64,000 nt of DNA, taken from positions 32,777 to 96,776 of the forward strand of contig CAXYYO010000009.1 of the NCBI GenBank assembly GCA_964293305.1, in the 5' to 3' direction. The notes under the pieces were generated by a model. That model worked only from the letters and a program-made list of their open reading frames with translations. It had not been told where the DNA came from and made no database searches. The position numbers and the translations under genes were made by a program. Below, in pieces: positions 1 to 8,516 of the stretch (the stretch's first letter is position 1; each line of letters begins with the position of its first letter). This DNA is from CALAGJ01 sp964293305. GTDB taxonomy: Bacteria > Bacteroidota > Bacteroidia > Chitinophagales > Chitinophagaceae.

Positions 1-420
1 GCAATATTAAGTGTACCAATTTTCTTCTTAAATGTGCAAAATCAATTCAATATTCTAAGCATCATAAAAAGCGAGAATAGCAGCATAGCTCTTACTATAG
101 AACAAATGCAAACGCAGGTTATGTTATATCTTATTCAATATGAAAACGGAATGCGGATTGTTCATATATGCTCAGGTTTATGGCTATTTCCATTTGGTTA
201 TTTGGTTTTAAAATCAGGCTTTTTACCAAAAATATTAGGTGCATTTTTAATGCTTGGTTGTTTCGGTTATTTGATCAACTTCTTAGGAAATACGCTTGTG
301 CCAAATTATTCAGATATAGGCATTTCATCTTATATAAGTTTACCGGCAAGCATTGGCGAAATTGGCATTTGTTTATGGCTATTAATCGTAGGTGTGAAAG
401 TTAACAAAGTCAAAAAATAG
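1..420 (+). CDS. DUF4386 family membrane protein, C-terminal part
   Basis: The frame is open from base 1, so the gene starts upstream of the window; a GTG at 34 lies in the middle of the reading frame and is unlikely to be the start. The visible ~139 residues contain two or three hydrophobic segments, including the stretch GLWLFPFGYLVLKSG followed by a second helix and a final helix ending in a basic tail (VKVNKVKK). This pattern matches the C-terminal half of DUF4386 integral membrane proteins, whose function is unknown. No linked gene gives a hint of its role. Confidence 0.7.
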   Translation, partial: AILSVPIFFLNVQNQFNILSIIKSENSSIALTIEQMQTQVMLYLIQYENGMRIVHICSGLWLFPFGYLVLKSGFLPKILGAFLMLGCFGYLINFLGNTLVPNYSDIGISSYISLPASIGEIGICLWLLIVGVKVNKVKK

Positions 421-575
421 CGACATAGCTACAAACACTCAATAGGCTACCCATCTTTACTAAAACAAAGCAAATTGAAAAATCATGTAGATAGTCATCT
501 CTCTAAAATTTTAAAAAACAACTGTTTACCCACTACTCATTCCAACATCACATTGCATATCACAAATCAATACAC

Positions 576-583
576 TACTATTG
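576..583 (+). promoter_or_regulatory. -7 promoter element (TACTATTG), 4 nt before start
   Basis: TACTATTG matches the Bacteroidota -7 consensus TAnnTTTG with one mismatch and is followed by CCCG and the ATG at 588. Transcription would begin at or next to the start codon, giving a leaderless or nearly leaderless mRNA. Confidence 0.45.
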
Positions 584-587
584 CCCG

Positions 588-2498
588 ATGAAATATGTAG
601 TGGCATTTGGATATTTTTTGCATTGCCTCGTTTTTCAGGCATATTCACAATGTGCCACACAAATAGCCATTTCGAATATTAGTCCATATAATGAAAGTTT
701 CGAAAACAATAATGGCGGGTGGTTATCTGGCGGTGCAAATGATGACTGGGCATGGGGCGCACCCAATAAAACAGAGATAAAAACAGCCGGAGATGGCACC
801 AAATGTTGGATAACAGGAGGTCTTACAGGCAACAGGTATAACGATGGTGAGCAAAGCTGGCTACAAAGCCCTTGTTTCAATCTTTCAGCATTACAATACC
901 CCTATATCAGTTTCAAAATTTTCTGGGAAAGTGAATTAGATTTTGATGGTATTCAACTACAATATTCAGAAAATGGTGGTGCATCCTGGCAAACTACTGG
1001 CGGAGTAAATGACCCTATTGATTGCCTCAATAAAAATTGGTACAATACAGGAAATGTGGACTATCTCCGCAGATTTACTGGTGATGGAAATGGATGGTGT
1101 GGGAATATACAAACTTCGGGACCTTCCAATTGTAGAAAAGGCCAAGGAAGTGGTGGCTGGGTAGTGGCTGGAAAAACAATACCGACACTTAAGGCAAAAG
1201 CAAATATTCGGTTTCGGTTCATTTTTGCATCAGGTACATCCTGCAATAATTTTGATGGTGCTGCTATAGATTCTTTTACCATTAGCGAAGCTGTAAATAA
1301 AATTGATTATACCTATCAATGTGTCAATGTAAGTCAGGTAAATTTTTCTGCATTTGGTTGTGCAGACAATGGAGTATCCTGGGATTTTGGAGATCCACTT
1401 TCGGGCATTTCCAATACATCTTCACAACAAAATCCAACACACGTTTTTTCAGGACCTGGGGAATACACGATAGCCCTTACAGCACCCGGTGGAATGGACA
1501 GACCAACTGCAATATCTACAAGAAAATTTAAAGTAGCAATTGTAGAAGCTTTAGTTATTACACCCATACAATGCCCCGGCGATAGAAATGGTGTACTACA
1601 GGCAAATATTCAGCCTGCATCACTATCTAATGGATTTACATATAGCTGGAATACAAATCCGGCGCAGCTTACAGCCACAGCTACAGCATTGCCGCCAGGC
1701 ACATATACTGTTACTGCTATACCAGCTTCTGATGGATGCACATCCTCTGCAGATGCTTCGATTGGAGCAATTCAGCCATTTCAAATTTTATCTCAAAAAG
1801 GAAATGATACCTGCAATAATAATTTGGGTTTCATAAAAACAACTGTATCAGGTGGTACCGCACCATATCTATACTCTTGGTCAAATGGTGCGGTGGGTAC
1901 AGATGAAATTAATTTGCTGCGCAATGATGTTTATACCCTGACTATAGTAGATGATAATGGGTGTATCAGAAATTTATCGGACACGATTGAATCTATAAAC
2001 CCGATAAATATTTTTCTTGGTAATGATACCATAATCTGTCCAGGAGATATCATCACACTTACTCCTGGTTTTACATTTAAAACCTACACCTGGCAGGATG
2101 GAAGTACTAATGATTCTTTCATTGTAAAATCAGCAGGTAGTTATGAAGTATCCATAACAGATGTTGAATATGGTTGTATAGCAAAAGATTCAATTAAAAT
2201 TGAAGAAGACTGTGGAGAGATTTATTTCCCAACTGCCTTTACACCAAATGGCGACAATAAAAATGAGTCGTTTGGCGCTTTGGGCAATCTTAATGCGCTA
2301 CAAAATTTTAGTCTAAAAATATATGATAGATGGGGAGCACTTGTATTTGCTTCAACAAACCCATTTGTGAAATGGAATGGATTGGCAAATGGTAATTCTA
2401 AACCAGCTGGTGCCACAGCATATACATGGTATGCAAGCTTTGATTATAGAGAGCAAAAAAATATGTTTAGAAAAGGTACTATCTTAGTTCTGTATTAG
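588..2498 (+). CDS. Secreted protein with PKD-like domain and T9SS type-B sorting domain
   Basis: 636 residues. A signal peptide covers about residues 1-20 (ends AYSQ). The N-terminal third, rich in Trp, Gly and Cys, resembles a MAM/jelly-roll adhesion-type domain. A PKD-like fold follows near residues 245-305 (WDFGDP, then PTHVFSGPGEYTIAL). SprB-like repeats with paired cysteines occupy the middle. The last ~90 residues start with the hallmark FPTAFTPNGDNKNE and run through YDRWGALVF and KWNG, which is the gliding-motility C-terminal (CHU_C) type-B sorting domain recognised by the type IX secretion system. Inferred role: surface or secreted adhesin/matrix protein. The next gene is convergent. 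Confidence 0.88.
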   Translation: MKYVVAFGYFLHCLVFQAYSQCATQIAISNISPYNESFENNNGGWLSGGANDDWAWGAPNKTEIKTAGDGTKCWITGGLTGNRYNDGEQSWLQSPCFNLSALQYPYISFKIFWESELDFDGIQLQYSENGGASWQTTGGVNDPIDCLNKNWYNTGNVDYLRRFTGDGNGWCGNIQTSGPSNCRKGQGSGGWVVAGKTIPTLKAKANIRFRFIFASGTSCNNFDGAAIDSFTISEAVNKIDYTYQCVNVSQVNFSAFGCADNGVSWDFGDPLSGISNTSSQQNPTHVFSGPGEYTIALTAPGGMDRPTAISTRKFKVAIVEALVITPIQCPGDRNGVLQANIQPASLSNGFTYSWNTNPAQLTATATALPPGTYTVTAIPASDGCTSSADASIGAIQPFQILSQKGNDTCNNNLGFIKTTVSGGTAPYLYSWSNGAVGTDEINLLRNDVYTLTIVDDNGCIRNLSDTIESINPINIFLGNDTIICPGDIITLTPGFTFKTYTWQDGSTNDSFIVKSAGSYEVSITDVEYGCIAKDSIKIEEDCGEIYFPTAFTPNGDNKNESFGALGNLNALQNFSLKIYDRWGALVFASTNPFVKWNGLANGNSKPAGATAYTWYASFDYREQKNMFRKGTILVLY

Positions 2499-2546
2499 TA
2501 AAAAGATGAAACCTATCCGATTAAAATCAGATAATGCAGTTGAAAT

Positions 2547-4064
2547 TTATTCGAGTTTTGAAAAATGATAAGCATCATATTCAATAAAGTCGTTGATTTT
2601 AATGTCTATGCCTGTTACACTGTTTTGGTTTGTAATAAATTTCACTGGAAATATTCCATAAGCATGATTACTAAAACTAATGCGCCATTCCTCATTATCC
2701 ATATAATCTAAATAGCCATAAAGACCATCATGCCCTTCAAATTTTATTTTGATTTTATTGCCATCAGGCATCATGGTAATGTTTCCATATAATTGATTAT
2801 TATAAGTGCCTGTATAAGCAGTCATTTCCTCAGGAGGTAATTTGCCTTTTACTCTTGCTGCCATGGCATCAGCAAGCTGATAAGTCTCTTCCATATCGGA
2901 TAGAAATTCTGGTAAACTTTTCTTGCTCCTATTTTGATAGGGCAAATTAAAATAGGCATCCAAAATTTGCAGACGAAGCAACTCAAAAAAACTTTGGTTA
3001 TCATTATTTGTAAAAATAGCAATCGCTAAATTTTCCTCTGGCACAAAGCAGGTATTCGTTACAAAACCATCTGCACCACCTGTATGCCAAAATATTTGGC
3101 GGCCAGCATAGTCCTGTACGAATACACCAAGACCATATCCTAAAAAATTTGAAGGAATGGTGGTGGACTTTTTGCTTCTTACAATAGTTTCCATATTTCT
3201 GGTGCGCTGTAGTACCTGCCAAGGTAAAATCCTGCGGCCTTCATACCTACCACTATCCAACTGCATTTGTAGCCATTTTGAAATATCGCTAACACAACTT
3301 ACTAAGCTGGTAGCCGGTGCAAGATTATCAATGTTGTCGTATGGTAGTTTTTGTAAGGTTCTATAAAAGCTATTGCTGTATGGAGTAGCTGCATTGGGCA
3401 TTGCTTTCATATTATTCCCCAGGGTATGTGTTTGACTCATACCAAGTGGTTGAATGATGCTATCATATACATACACTTCCCATGGTATTTTTACAGCAGC
3501 CTGTATCACTTCCCCTGCTGTAAGAAAACAACTATTACAATATCCATAGGATTGTCTGAATGCTGTAGATGGTGGCATCAGTTGCATTTTATTCATAATG
3601 CCTGCTCTACTCAAATCACTGTTCCAAAAAGTAAAATCGCCTTGAAAAGTTTTTGTGCCTATACGATGGCTAAGCATATCCCTGATATTTACCAATGCAG
3701 TTGTATGGGCATCGTATAACTGAAAACCGGGAAAATATTTTGTGATTTTATCATCCAATGAAATTTTTTTGTTGTATTCAAGATGGGCCAATGCTGTACC
3801 TGTAAATAATTTACTGTTGCTGGCTATCATGAATAAGGTATTTTCATCCACCCTTTTTTTTGTTTCAAGATTTTCTACACCATAGCCTTTCATCATCACG
3901 GTTTTGCCATCTTTTAGAATGACTATAGCCAAGCCGGGTATATGCCAATCCTTTATACCTTCTTCAATATAATTATTAATACTATCTTTTATAAAAGCAG
4001 GTTGACTATGAAGTGTTGAAAAGAAAATGGATAGGATTGAAATTAAAAAAAATCTTCGTTGCAT
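2547..4064 (-). CDS. Secreted serine hydrolase of the beta-lactamase / class C family
   Basis: 505 residues with a signal peptide of about 20 residues. The three class C active-site motifs are present: SxxK at Ser82-Lys85 (SNSK), YxN at Tyr175-Asn177 (YCN), and HTG at 327-329 in place of KTG. The catalytic domain ends near residue 370 and a C-terminal beta-rich (lipocalin-like, DUF3471-type) domain follows. The family includes D-aminopeptidases, esterases and penicillin-binding-like peptidases, so the substrate cannot be assigned; real beta-lactamase activity is unlikely with HTG. A perfect -7 element (4081-4088) lies 16 nt upstream of the ATG. Its stop faces that of the preceding sorting-domain gene, 48 nt away. 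Confidence 0.88.
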   Translation of the reverse strand: MQRRFFLISILSIFFSTLHSQPAFIKDSINNYIEEGIKDWHIPGLAIVILKDGKTVMMKGYGVENLETKKRVDENTLFMIASNSKLFTGTALAHLEYNKKISLDDKITKYFPGFQLYDAHTTALVNIRDMLSHRIGTKTFQGDFTFWNSDLSRAGIMNKMQLMPPSTAFRQSYGYCNSCFLTAGEVIQAAVKIPWEVYVYDSIIQPLGMSQTHTLGNNMKAMPNAATPYSNSFYRTLQKLPYDNIDNLAPATSLVSCVSDISKWLQMQLDSGRYEGRRILPWQVLQRTRNMETIVRSKKSTTIPSNFLGYGLGVFVQDYAGRQIFWHTGGADGFVTNTCFVPEENLAIAIFTNNDNQSFFELLRLQILDAYFNLPYQNRSKKSLPEFLSDMEETYQLADAMAARVKGKLPPEEMTAYTGTYNNQLYGNITMMPDGNKIKIKFEGHDGLYGYLDYMDNEEWRISFSNHAYGIFPVKFITNQNSVTGIDIKINDFIEYDAYHFSKLE

Positions 4065-4080
4065 ATAAATATTTTGATTT

Positions 4081-4088
4081 CAAATATA
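4081..4088 (-). promoter_or_regulatory. -7 promoter element TATATTTG for the serine hydrolase
   Basis: Exact match to TAnnTTTG on the minus strand, 16 nt before the ATG at 4064. Confidence 0.5.
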
Positions 4089-4379
4089 TATGATAAAAGA
4101 GAAAGCAATAATAAAGGTAATTTATAATGCTCCTTTATGTTTATGTAGGATTACAATAGAAAAATTAATTCAAAACTAAAATTTTTCTTTGGTGGCTTTG
4201 AAATAGCCTTTTATACAGAATTTTTTCAAATAGACAAGTATGAATGGTATCAACTTTTTATTGCATTTCTATTCAAGATCATTTTATTAAACTATCAAAA
4301 TTTTAAACATAGAATCCTATCTCTTTTAACCTGACACAAGAAGTACAAAATAGATATCTAGAGCTATGTACTTATGAAA

Positions 4380-4408
4380 AATTTATTTTATCCGGGATAA
4401 ATAAAATT
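4380..4408 (-). terminator. Possible terminator after purC
   Basis: Two 14-nt arms (4380-4393 and 4395-4408) pair at 12 of 14 positions around TCCGGGA; on the minus strand the 3' arm runs into a short T-tract. It sits 17 nt past the purC stop. AT-rich and imperfect, so only moderately convincing. Confidence 0.35.
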
Positions 4409-4424
4409 ATACATAATGATATCT

Positions 4425-5345
4425 CTATAAAATTTTTAAAACACTTTGCACAAGTTCATCGTCTGTGATGTCCTTCGGTATAAATTGTTCACCCGATACT
4501 TTTTCATACAAAGCAATATACCTTTTTGAAATAGTATCAATCCACTCATCTGTCATGTGGGGTATGATCTGGCCTTCTTTACCCATAAAATCATTGGCCA
4601 TGAGCCATTCCCTTACAAATTCTTTACTAAGTTGTTGTTGTTTTTCACCATTAACTTGTCTTTCATCAAATCCATCGGCATAAAAATATCGGCTACTATC
4701 AGGCGTATGAATTTCATCCATCAGGATTATAGCCTGATCATATAAGCCAAATTCATATTTCGTATCTGCCAGTATCAGTCCTTGTTTTTGAGCTATGACT
4801 TTACCTCTTTCGAAAAGCGCTAAAGCGTAGTTACTTATGGCATCCCATTGCGCAGCAGTACAAAGTCCTTGTGCTATAATTGATGCAGGGTCAATATCTT
4901 CATCATGGCCTGCGGCAGCTTTTGTACTTGGCGTAATGATAGGATTTGGAAAAGCATCATTTTCTTTTAGTCCTTCTGGCATTTGTGCTCCGCACAATAT
5001 TCTTTGGCCCGCTTTATAAGTACGCCATGCATGGCCAACCAAGTGGCCTCTAACTACCATTTCTATTTTGAAAGGAATACATTTTAAGCCATAAGAAACA
5101 GTAGGTGCAGGTACTTGTAGCAACCAATTGTTACAAATATCTTTTGTAGCATCCAGCATAAACGCAGCAAGCTGATTGAGCACCTGACCCTTATAAGGTA
5201 TTGGTTTTGGAAGAATAACATCAAATGCTGATATACGGTTACTGGCAATCATTACTAATCTGTCTGTACCAATGGTATATACATCTCTTACCTTTCCTGA
5301 ATAAAAATTTGTTTGATCTGGAAATGAATAATTTGCTTCTTTCAT
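4425..5345 (-). CDS. purC: Phosphoribosylaminoimidazole-succinocarboxamide synthase
   Basis: SAICAR synthetase of de novo purine synthesis: joins aspartate to CAIR with ATP. 306 residues from the chosen start. Recognisable blocks are YSGKVRDVY near the N-terminus, NRISAFDVILPKPIPYKG, the phosphate-binding block RGHLVGHAWRTYKAGQ, and LADTKYEFGLYD in the C-terminal half. A longer frame starts at 5372, but the promoter element TATTTTTG (5350-5357) lies inside that extension, 4 nt before the ATG at 5345, so the short form beginning MKEANYSF is chosen. Single gene, not linked to other pur genes here (purQ lies 15 kb away). Confidence 0.95.
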   Translation of the reverse strand: MKEANYSFPDQTNFYSGKVRDVYTIGTDRLVMIASNRISAFDVILPKPIPYKGQVLNQLAAFMLDATKDICNNWLLQVPAPTVSYGLKCIPFKIEMVVRGHLVGHAWRTYKAGQRILCGAQMPEGLKENDAFPNPIITPSTKAAAGHDEDIDPASIIAQGLCTAAQWDAISNYALALFERGKVIAQKQGLILADTKYEFGLYDQAIILMDEIHTPDSSRYFYADGFDERQVNGEKQQQLSKEFVREWLMANDFMGKEGQIIPHMTDEWIDTISKRYIALYEKVSGEQFIPKDITDDELVQSVLKIL

Positions 5346-5349
5346 TTGG

Positions 5350-5357
5350 CAAAAATA
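5350..5357 (-). promoter_or_regulatory. -7 promoter element TATTTTTG deciding the purC start
   Basis: Exact TAnnTTTG on the minus strand, followed by CCAA and ATG. The expected transcription start coincides with the ATG, arguing for a leaderless purC message and against the longer frame. Confidence 0.55.
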
Positions 5358-5492
5358 GACCCTGAAAAACACTATTTATAGCTTTAAAAAAAACTGTTCA
5401 TATTTTTTTGCACAGGTATGTTAATAATAATTTGTTAAAATTGAGTAACATGTGTTACCATTGTACTTTCATAACCAAACAGTTAGAATAAA

Positions 5493-8405
5493 ATGCGAAA
5501 GCTCACAAAGGCTCTGATGTTAATGTTAGGCATGGTTTGTATAGCCGGACAATCATTTGCACAGGCCACAATCACCGTATCCGGAAACGTAAAAAACAGT
5601 AAATCGAAAGAAAGTATTGCAGCAGTGTCTGTAATGGTGAAAGGCACAAATGATGGCACTTTCACAGATGACAAAGGAAATTTTAAGTTGTACACCACGG
5701 CCACTCCTCCGTTTACACTGATCATAAGTTCAGTGGGTTTTGCAGCTAAAGAAGTAAATGTGGATGCAGCAGGCGCTACTATGAATGTAGAACTTGATGT
5801 ATCATTTTCTTTGGGTCAGGACATTGTGGTAGCGGCAAGCCGCTTGCCAGAGCGTATTTTGGAGGCACCTGTATCCATTGAAAGGGTTACAGCAAGTCAA
5901 ATTAGAAATATTCCCGGTGCAGGTTATTACGAAGCTTTAAATAACCTAAAGGGTGTAGATGTGGTTACTTCAAGTATCACATTTAAAACAGTGAGTACAC
6001 GTGGCTTTAATGGAAGTGGAAACCTCCGTTTTAACCAGTTGGTAGATGGCATGGACAATACAGCTCCTGCACTCAATTTTTCTGTAAGTAATATTGTTGG
6101 TCTTACAGAATTAGATGTGGACAATATGGAATTACTCTCTGGCCCATCTTCTGCATTGTATGGTAGTGGTGGTCAAAATGGTACTTTATTAATTAATAGT
6201 AAAGACCCATTTAAATACCAAGGAGTAAGTTTGATAGTAAAGCAAGGTGTAATGCATTTAGGCGATGAAGCCAGAAATGATGCCACTTTATTTCAAAACT
6301 ATGTATTACGCTGGGGTCAAAAAATTTCAGATAAATTCGCTTTTAAAATTGGTGCGGAATACATGAAAACTGATGACTGGGTGGCAGATGATAAAAGCAA
6401 CTTAGCCAGAAATAATGTATTGAGTAATTTAAAATCAGGAGACCGTAATAGTGATCCAAACTATGATGGTGTAAATGTATTGGGCGATGAAGCAAGTGCT
6501 AGTTTAAATGGCGTGGCACTTGGCGGAATATTTGGACCCGGTAATTTAAGACTTTCGACAGATATTGGAACTCTAGCCAGTCTGGGCTTATTAGATCCTT
6601 CAGATGGAATAGATGCTACTGAGAATGGTACAATTATCGGATATTATGCTGGTCAGTTAGGAAACCCCGAATTTGGAGCTTTGCCACTATTTGCAAGAGG
6701 TGTAATCAACGGATCTTATAGAAACGCTGATGGCTCGGAAATTTTAGTAAGCCGCACCGGTTATGATGAAGGGGATATTGTTGACTATAATTCATTTAAT
6801 TTCAAAGTATCTGGTGGTTTGTATTACAAAATAACAAATACACTTACAGCATCACTTACGGGTAACTGGGGTAATGGTACCACTGTTTATACCGGTGCAG
6901 ATAGGTATAGCATCAAGAACTTTACAATGGGCCAATATAGACTCGAACTTAAAAATAAAAATTGGTTCTTAAGAGGTTATACTACACAGGAAAATTCAGG
7001 TGATTCTTATGCTTCAACGCTTGCAGCTTTAGGTGTAAATAATGCTTGGAAAGATAATAGTCAATGGTTTGGAGAGTACGCTGCAAACTATAGTGGTGCT
7101 GCAATAGGAGGTGCTGATCCTGCTACAGCTCATGGAGCATCCAGAGCAGCGGCAGATGTAGGAAGATTAACACCTGGTACAAAAGAGTTTCAAGATGCAT
7201 TCAATACAATCATTACTACTCCAATCAGCCAAGGTGGTGCTCAATTTGCAGATCAAAGTGATCTTTGGCATTTTGAAGGACAGTACAATTTTACTGAGGC
7301 TATTAAAGTTATGGATGTGTTGGTAGGAGCAAATTATAGAACATTTATTTTAAATTCTGAAGGTACCATTTTCGCAGATACTGCAGGAAAAATTAATATT
7401 GGTGAATATGGTGGTTATGTACAATTAAAGAAAACATTATTTAATGATGTATTAAACTTGTCAGCTACCGGAAGATATGATAAAAATGAAAATTTTGAAG
7501 GCCGTTTTACACCGAGATTTGGTGCTAGTATAAAAGTAGCAAAAGACAATAATGTAAGACTTTCATTACAACAAGCATATCGTTTTCCAAGTAACCAAGA
7601 TCAGTGGATAAACCTACAAACTCCGGGCACATTTTTAATCGGTGGGCTACCTGGTTTTGCAGAGTATTATAATTTTTCTGGCAATCCTGTATTTACAGCT
7701 GAAAGTGTTGGTGAAGCACGTGCTTCATCTGATCCTACTAAGCTTGTACAAGCTGATTTTGTACCGGTAAAACCAGAAATTGTAAATACTTTTGAAATTG
7801 GTTACAGAGGTCTTATTACCAAAAATTTCTTGGTTGATGCTTATTTCTACACTAGCAAATACACTGATTTTATTGCACGTGCTGCCGTGGCAAGAGGCTA
7901 TAGTGGCAATCCACTTACCAGTCCAGCTGAAGTCTTAAATCCATTTACAAGCACAAACTATTCATTTGTAACTAATAGTTCAAATGATGTAAAGGCAATT
8001 GGTTGGGGTATAAGTATGGAATATCGCACAAATAGTGGCTTCAACATTATGGGAAATATATATGGTGATGAACTTCGTGATGTAGAAGAAGGTCTTGTTA
8101 CATTTTTCAACACCCCAAAACTACGTTTTAACTTAGGTTTGGGTAATTCAGATGTTTATAAAGGTTTGGGCTTTAATATGGTTTATCGTTGGCAGGACAA
8201 TATCTATTGGGAAGGCACTTTTGGTAGTGGAGACATTCCATCATTTGGTGTAATGGATGCTGCTATCAGCTACAAACTTCCTAAAACAAAACATCAGATA
8301 AAAATTGGTGGTCAAAACCTGTTTAATAATTATTACAGAAATGCATTTGGAAATCCTTATGTAGGTGGTCTATACTATATCAGTTTAGGCTATAATGTAC
8401 TATAA
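5493..8405 (+). CDS. TonB-dependent outer-membrane receptor with carboxypeptidase-regulatory-like domain
   Basis: 970 residues. Signal peptide about residues 1-24 (ends SFAQ), then a CarboxypepD_reg-like beta-sandwich (about 25-110; VSGNVKNSKSKESIAAVSV, FTLIISSVGF) as in SusC-type receptors, a plug domain (about 120-240; PSSALYGSGGQNGTL) and a 22-strand barrel ending in aromatic-rich strands. It imports a ligand across the outer membrane using TonB energy. No SusD-like partner follows, so this is more likely a siderophore, cobalamin or other small-ligand receptor than a glycan importer; the ligand is unknown. It is followed by a strong terminator and transcribed alone. Confidence 0.93.
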   Translation: MRKLTKALMLMLGMVCIAGQSFAQATITVSGNVKNSKSKESIAAVSVMVKGTNDGTFTDDKGNFKLYTTATPPFTLIISSVGFAAKEVNVDAAGATMNVELDVSFSLGQDIVVAASRLPERILEAPVSIERVTASQIRNIPGAGYYEALNNLKGVDVVTSSITFKTVSTRGFNGSGNLRFNQLVDGMDNTAPALNFSVSNIVGLTELDVDNMELLSGPSSALYGSGGQNGTLLINSKDPFKYQGVSLIVKQGVMHLGDEARNDATLFQNYVLRWGQKISDKFAFKIGAEYMKTDDWVADDKSNLARNNVLSNLKSGDRNSDPNYDGVNVLGDEASASLNGVALGGIFGPGNLRLSTDIGTLASLGLLDPSDGIDATENGTIIGYYAGQLGNPEFGALPLFARGVINGSYRNADGSEILVSRTGYDEGDIVDYNSFNFKVSGGLYYKITNTLTASLTGNWGNGTTVYTGADRYSIKNFTMGQYRLELKNKNWFLRGYTTQENSGDSYASTLAALGVNNAWKDNSQWFGEYAANYSGAAIGGADPATAHGASRAAADVGRLTPGTKEFQDAFNTIITTPISQGGAQFADQSDLWHFEGQYNFTEAIKVMDVLVGANYRTFILNSEGTIFADTAGKINIGEYGGYVQLKKTLFNDVLNLSATGRYDKNENFEGRFTPRFGASIKVAKDNNVRLSLQQAYRFPSNQDQWINLQTPGTFLIGGLPGFAEYYNFSGNPVFTAESVGEARASSDPTKLVQADFVPVKPEIVNTFEIGYRGLITKNFLVDAYFYTSKYTDFIARAAVARGYSGNPLTSPAEVLNPFTSTNYSFVTNSSNDVKAIGWGISMEYRTNSGFNIMGNIYGDELRDVEEGLVTFFNTPKLRFNLGLGNSDVYKGLGFNMVYRWQDNIYWEGTFGSGDIPSFGVMDAAISYKLPKTKHQIKIGGQNLFNNYYRNAFGNPYVGGLYYISLGYNVL

Positions 8406-8426
8406 ATATATACTTTGGTATATTGA

Positions 8427-8459
8427 AAACCCCGCTCAATGCGGGGTTTTTCTTTTTTA
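8427..8459 (+). terminator. Rho-independent terminator after the TonB receptor
   Basis: Perfect 10-bp stem (arms 8427-8436 and 8442-8451, core CCCCGC/GCGGGG) with a 5-nt loop and a T-rich tail, 21 nt after the stop codon. Confidence 0.9.
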
Positions 8460-8504
8460 ACTTACCTTACATCAAAATAGGTAAAAGATACAAATAACTA
8501 CAGC

Positions 8505-8512
8505 TACTTTTG
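8505..8512 (+). promoter_or_regulatory. -7 promoter element TACTTTTG, 4 nt before start
   Basis: Exact TAnnTTTG followed by CAGC and the ATG at 8517; same 4-nt geometry as at 588, 5345, 25525 and 46474. Confidence 0.55.
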
Positions 8513-8516
8513 CAGC

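Larger units (their letters stand above)
4065..4424. other. Intergenic region between hydrolase and purC
   Basis: About 360 bp, very AT-rich. It holds the promoter of the hydrolase at its left edge and an inverted repeat that may terminate purC at its right. I see no coding frame with conserved features. Confidence 0.5.
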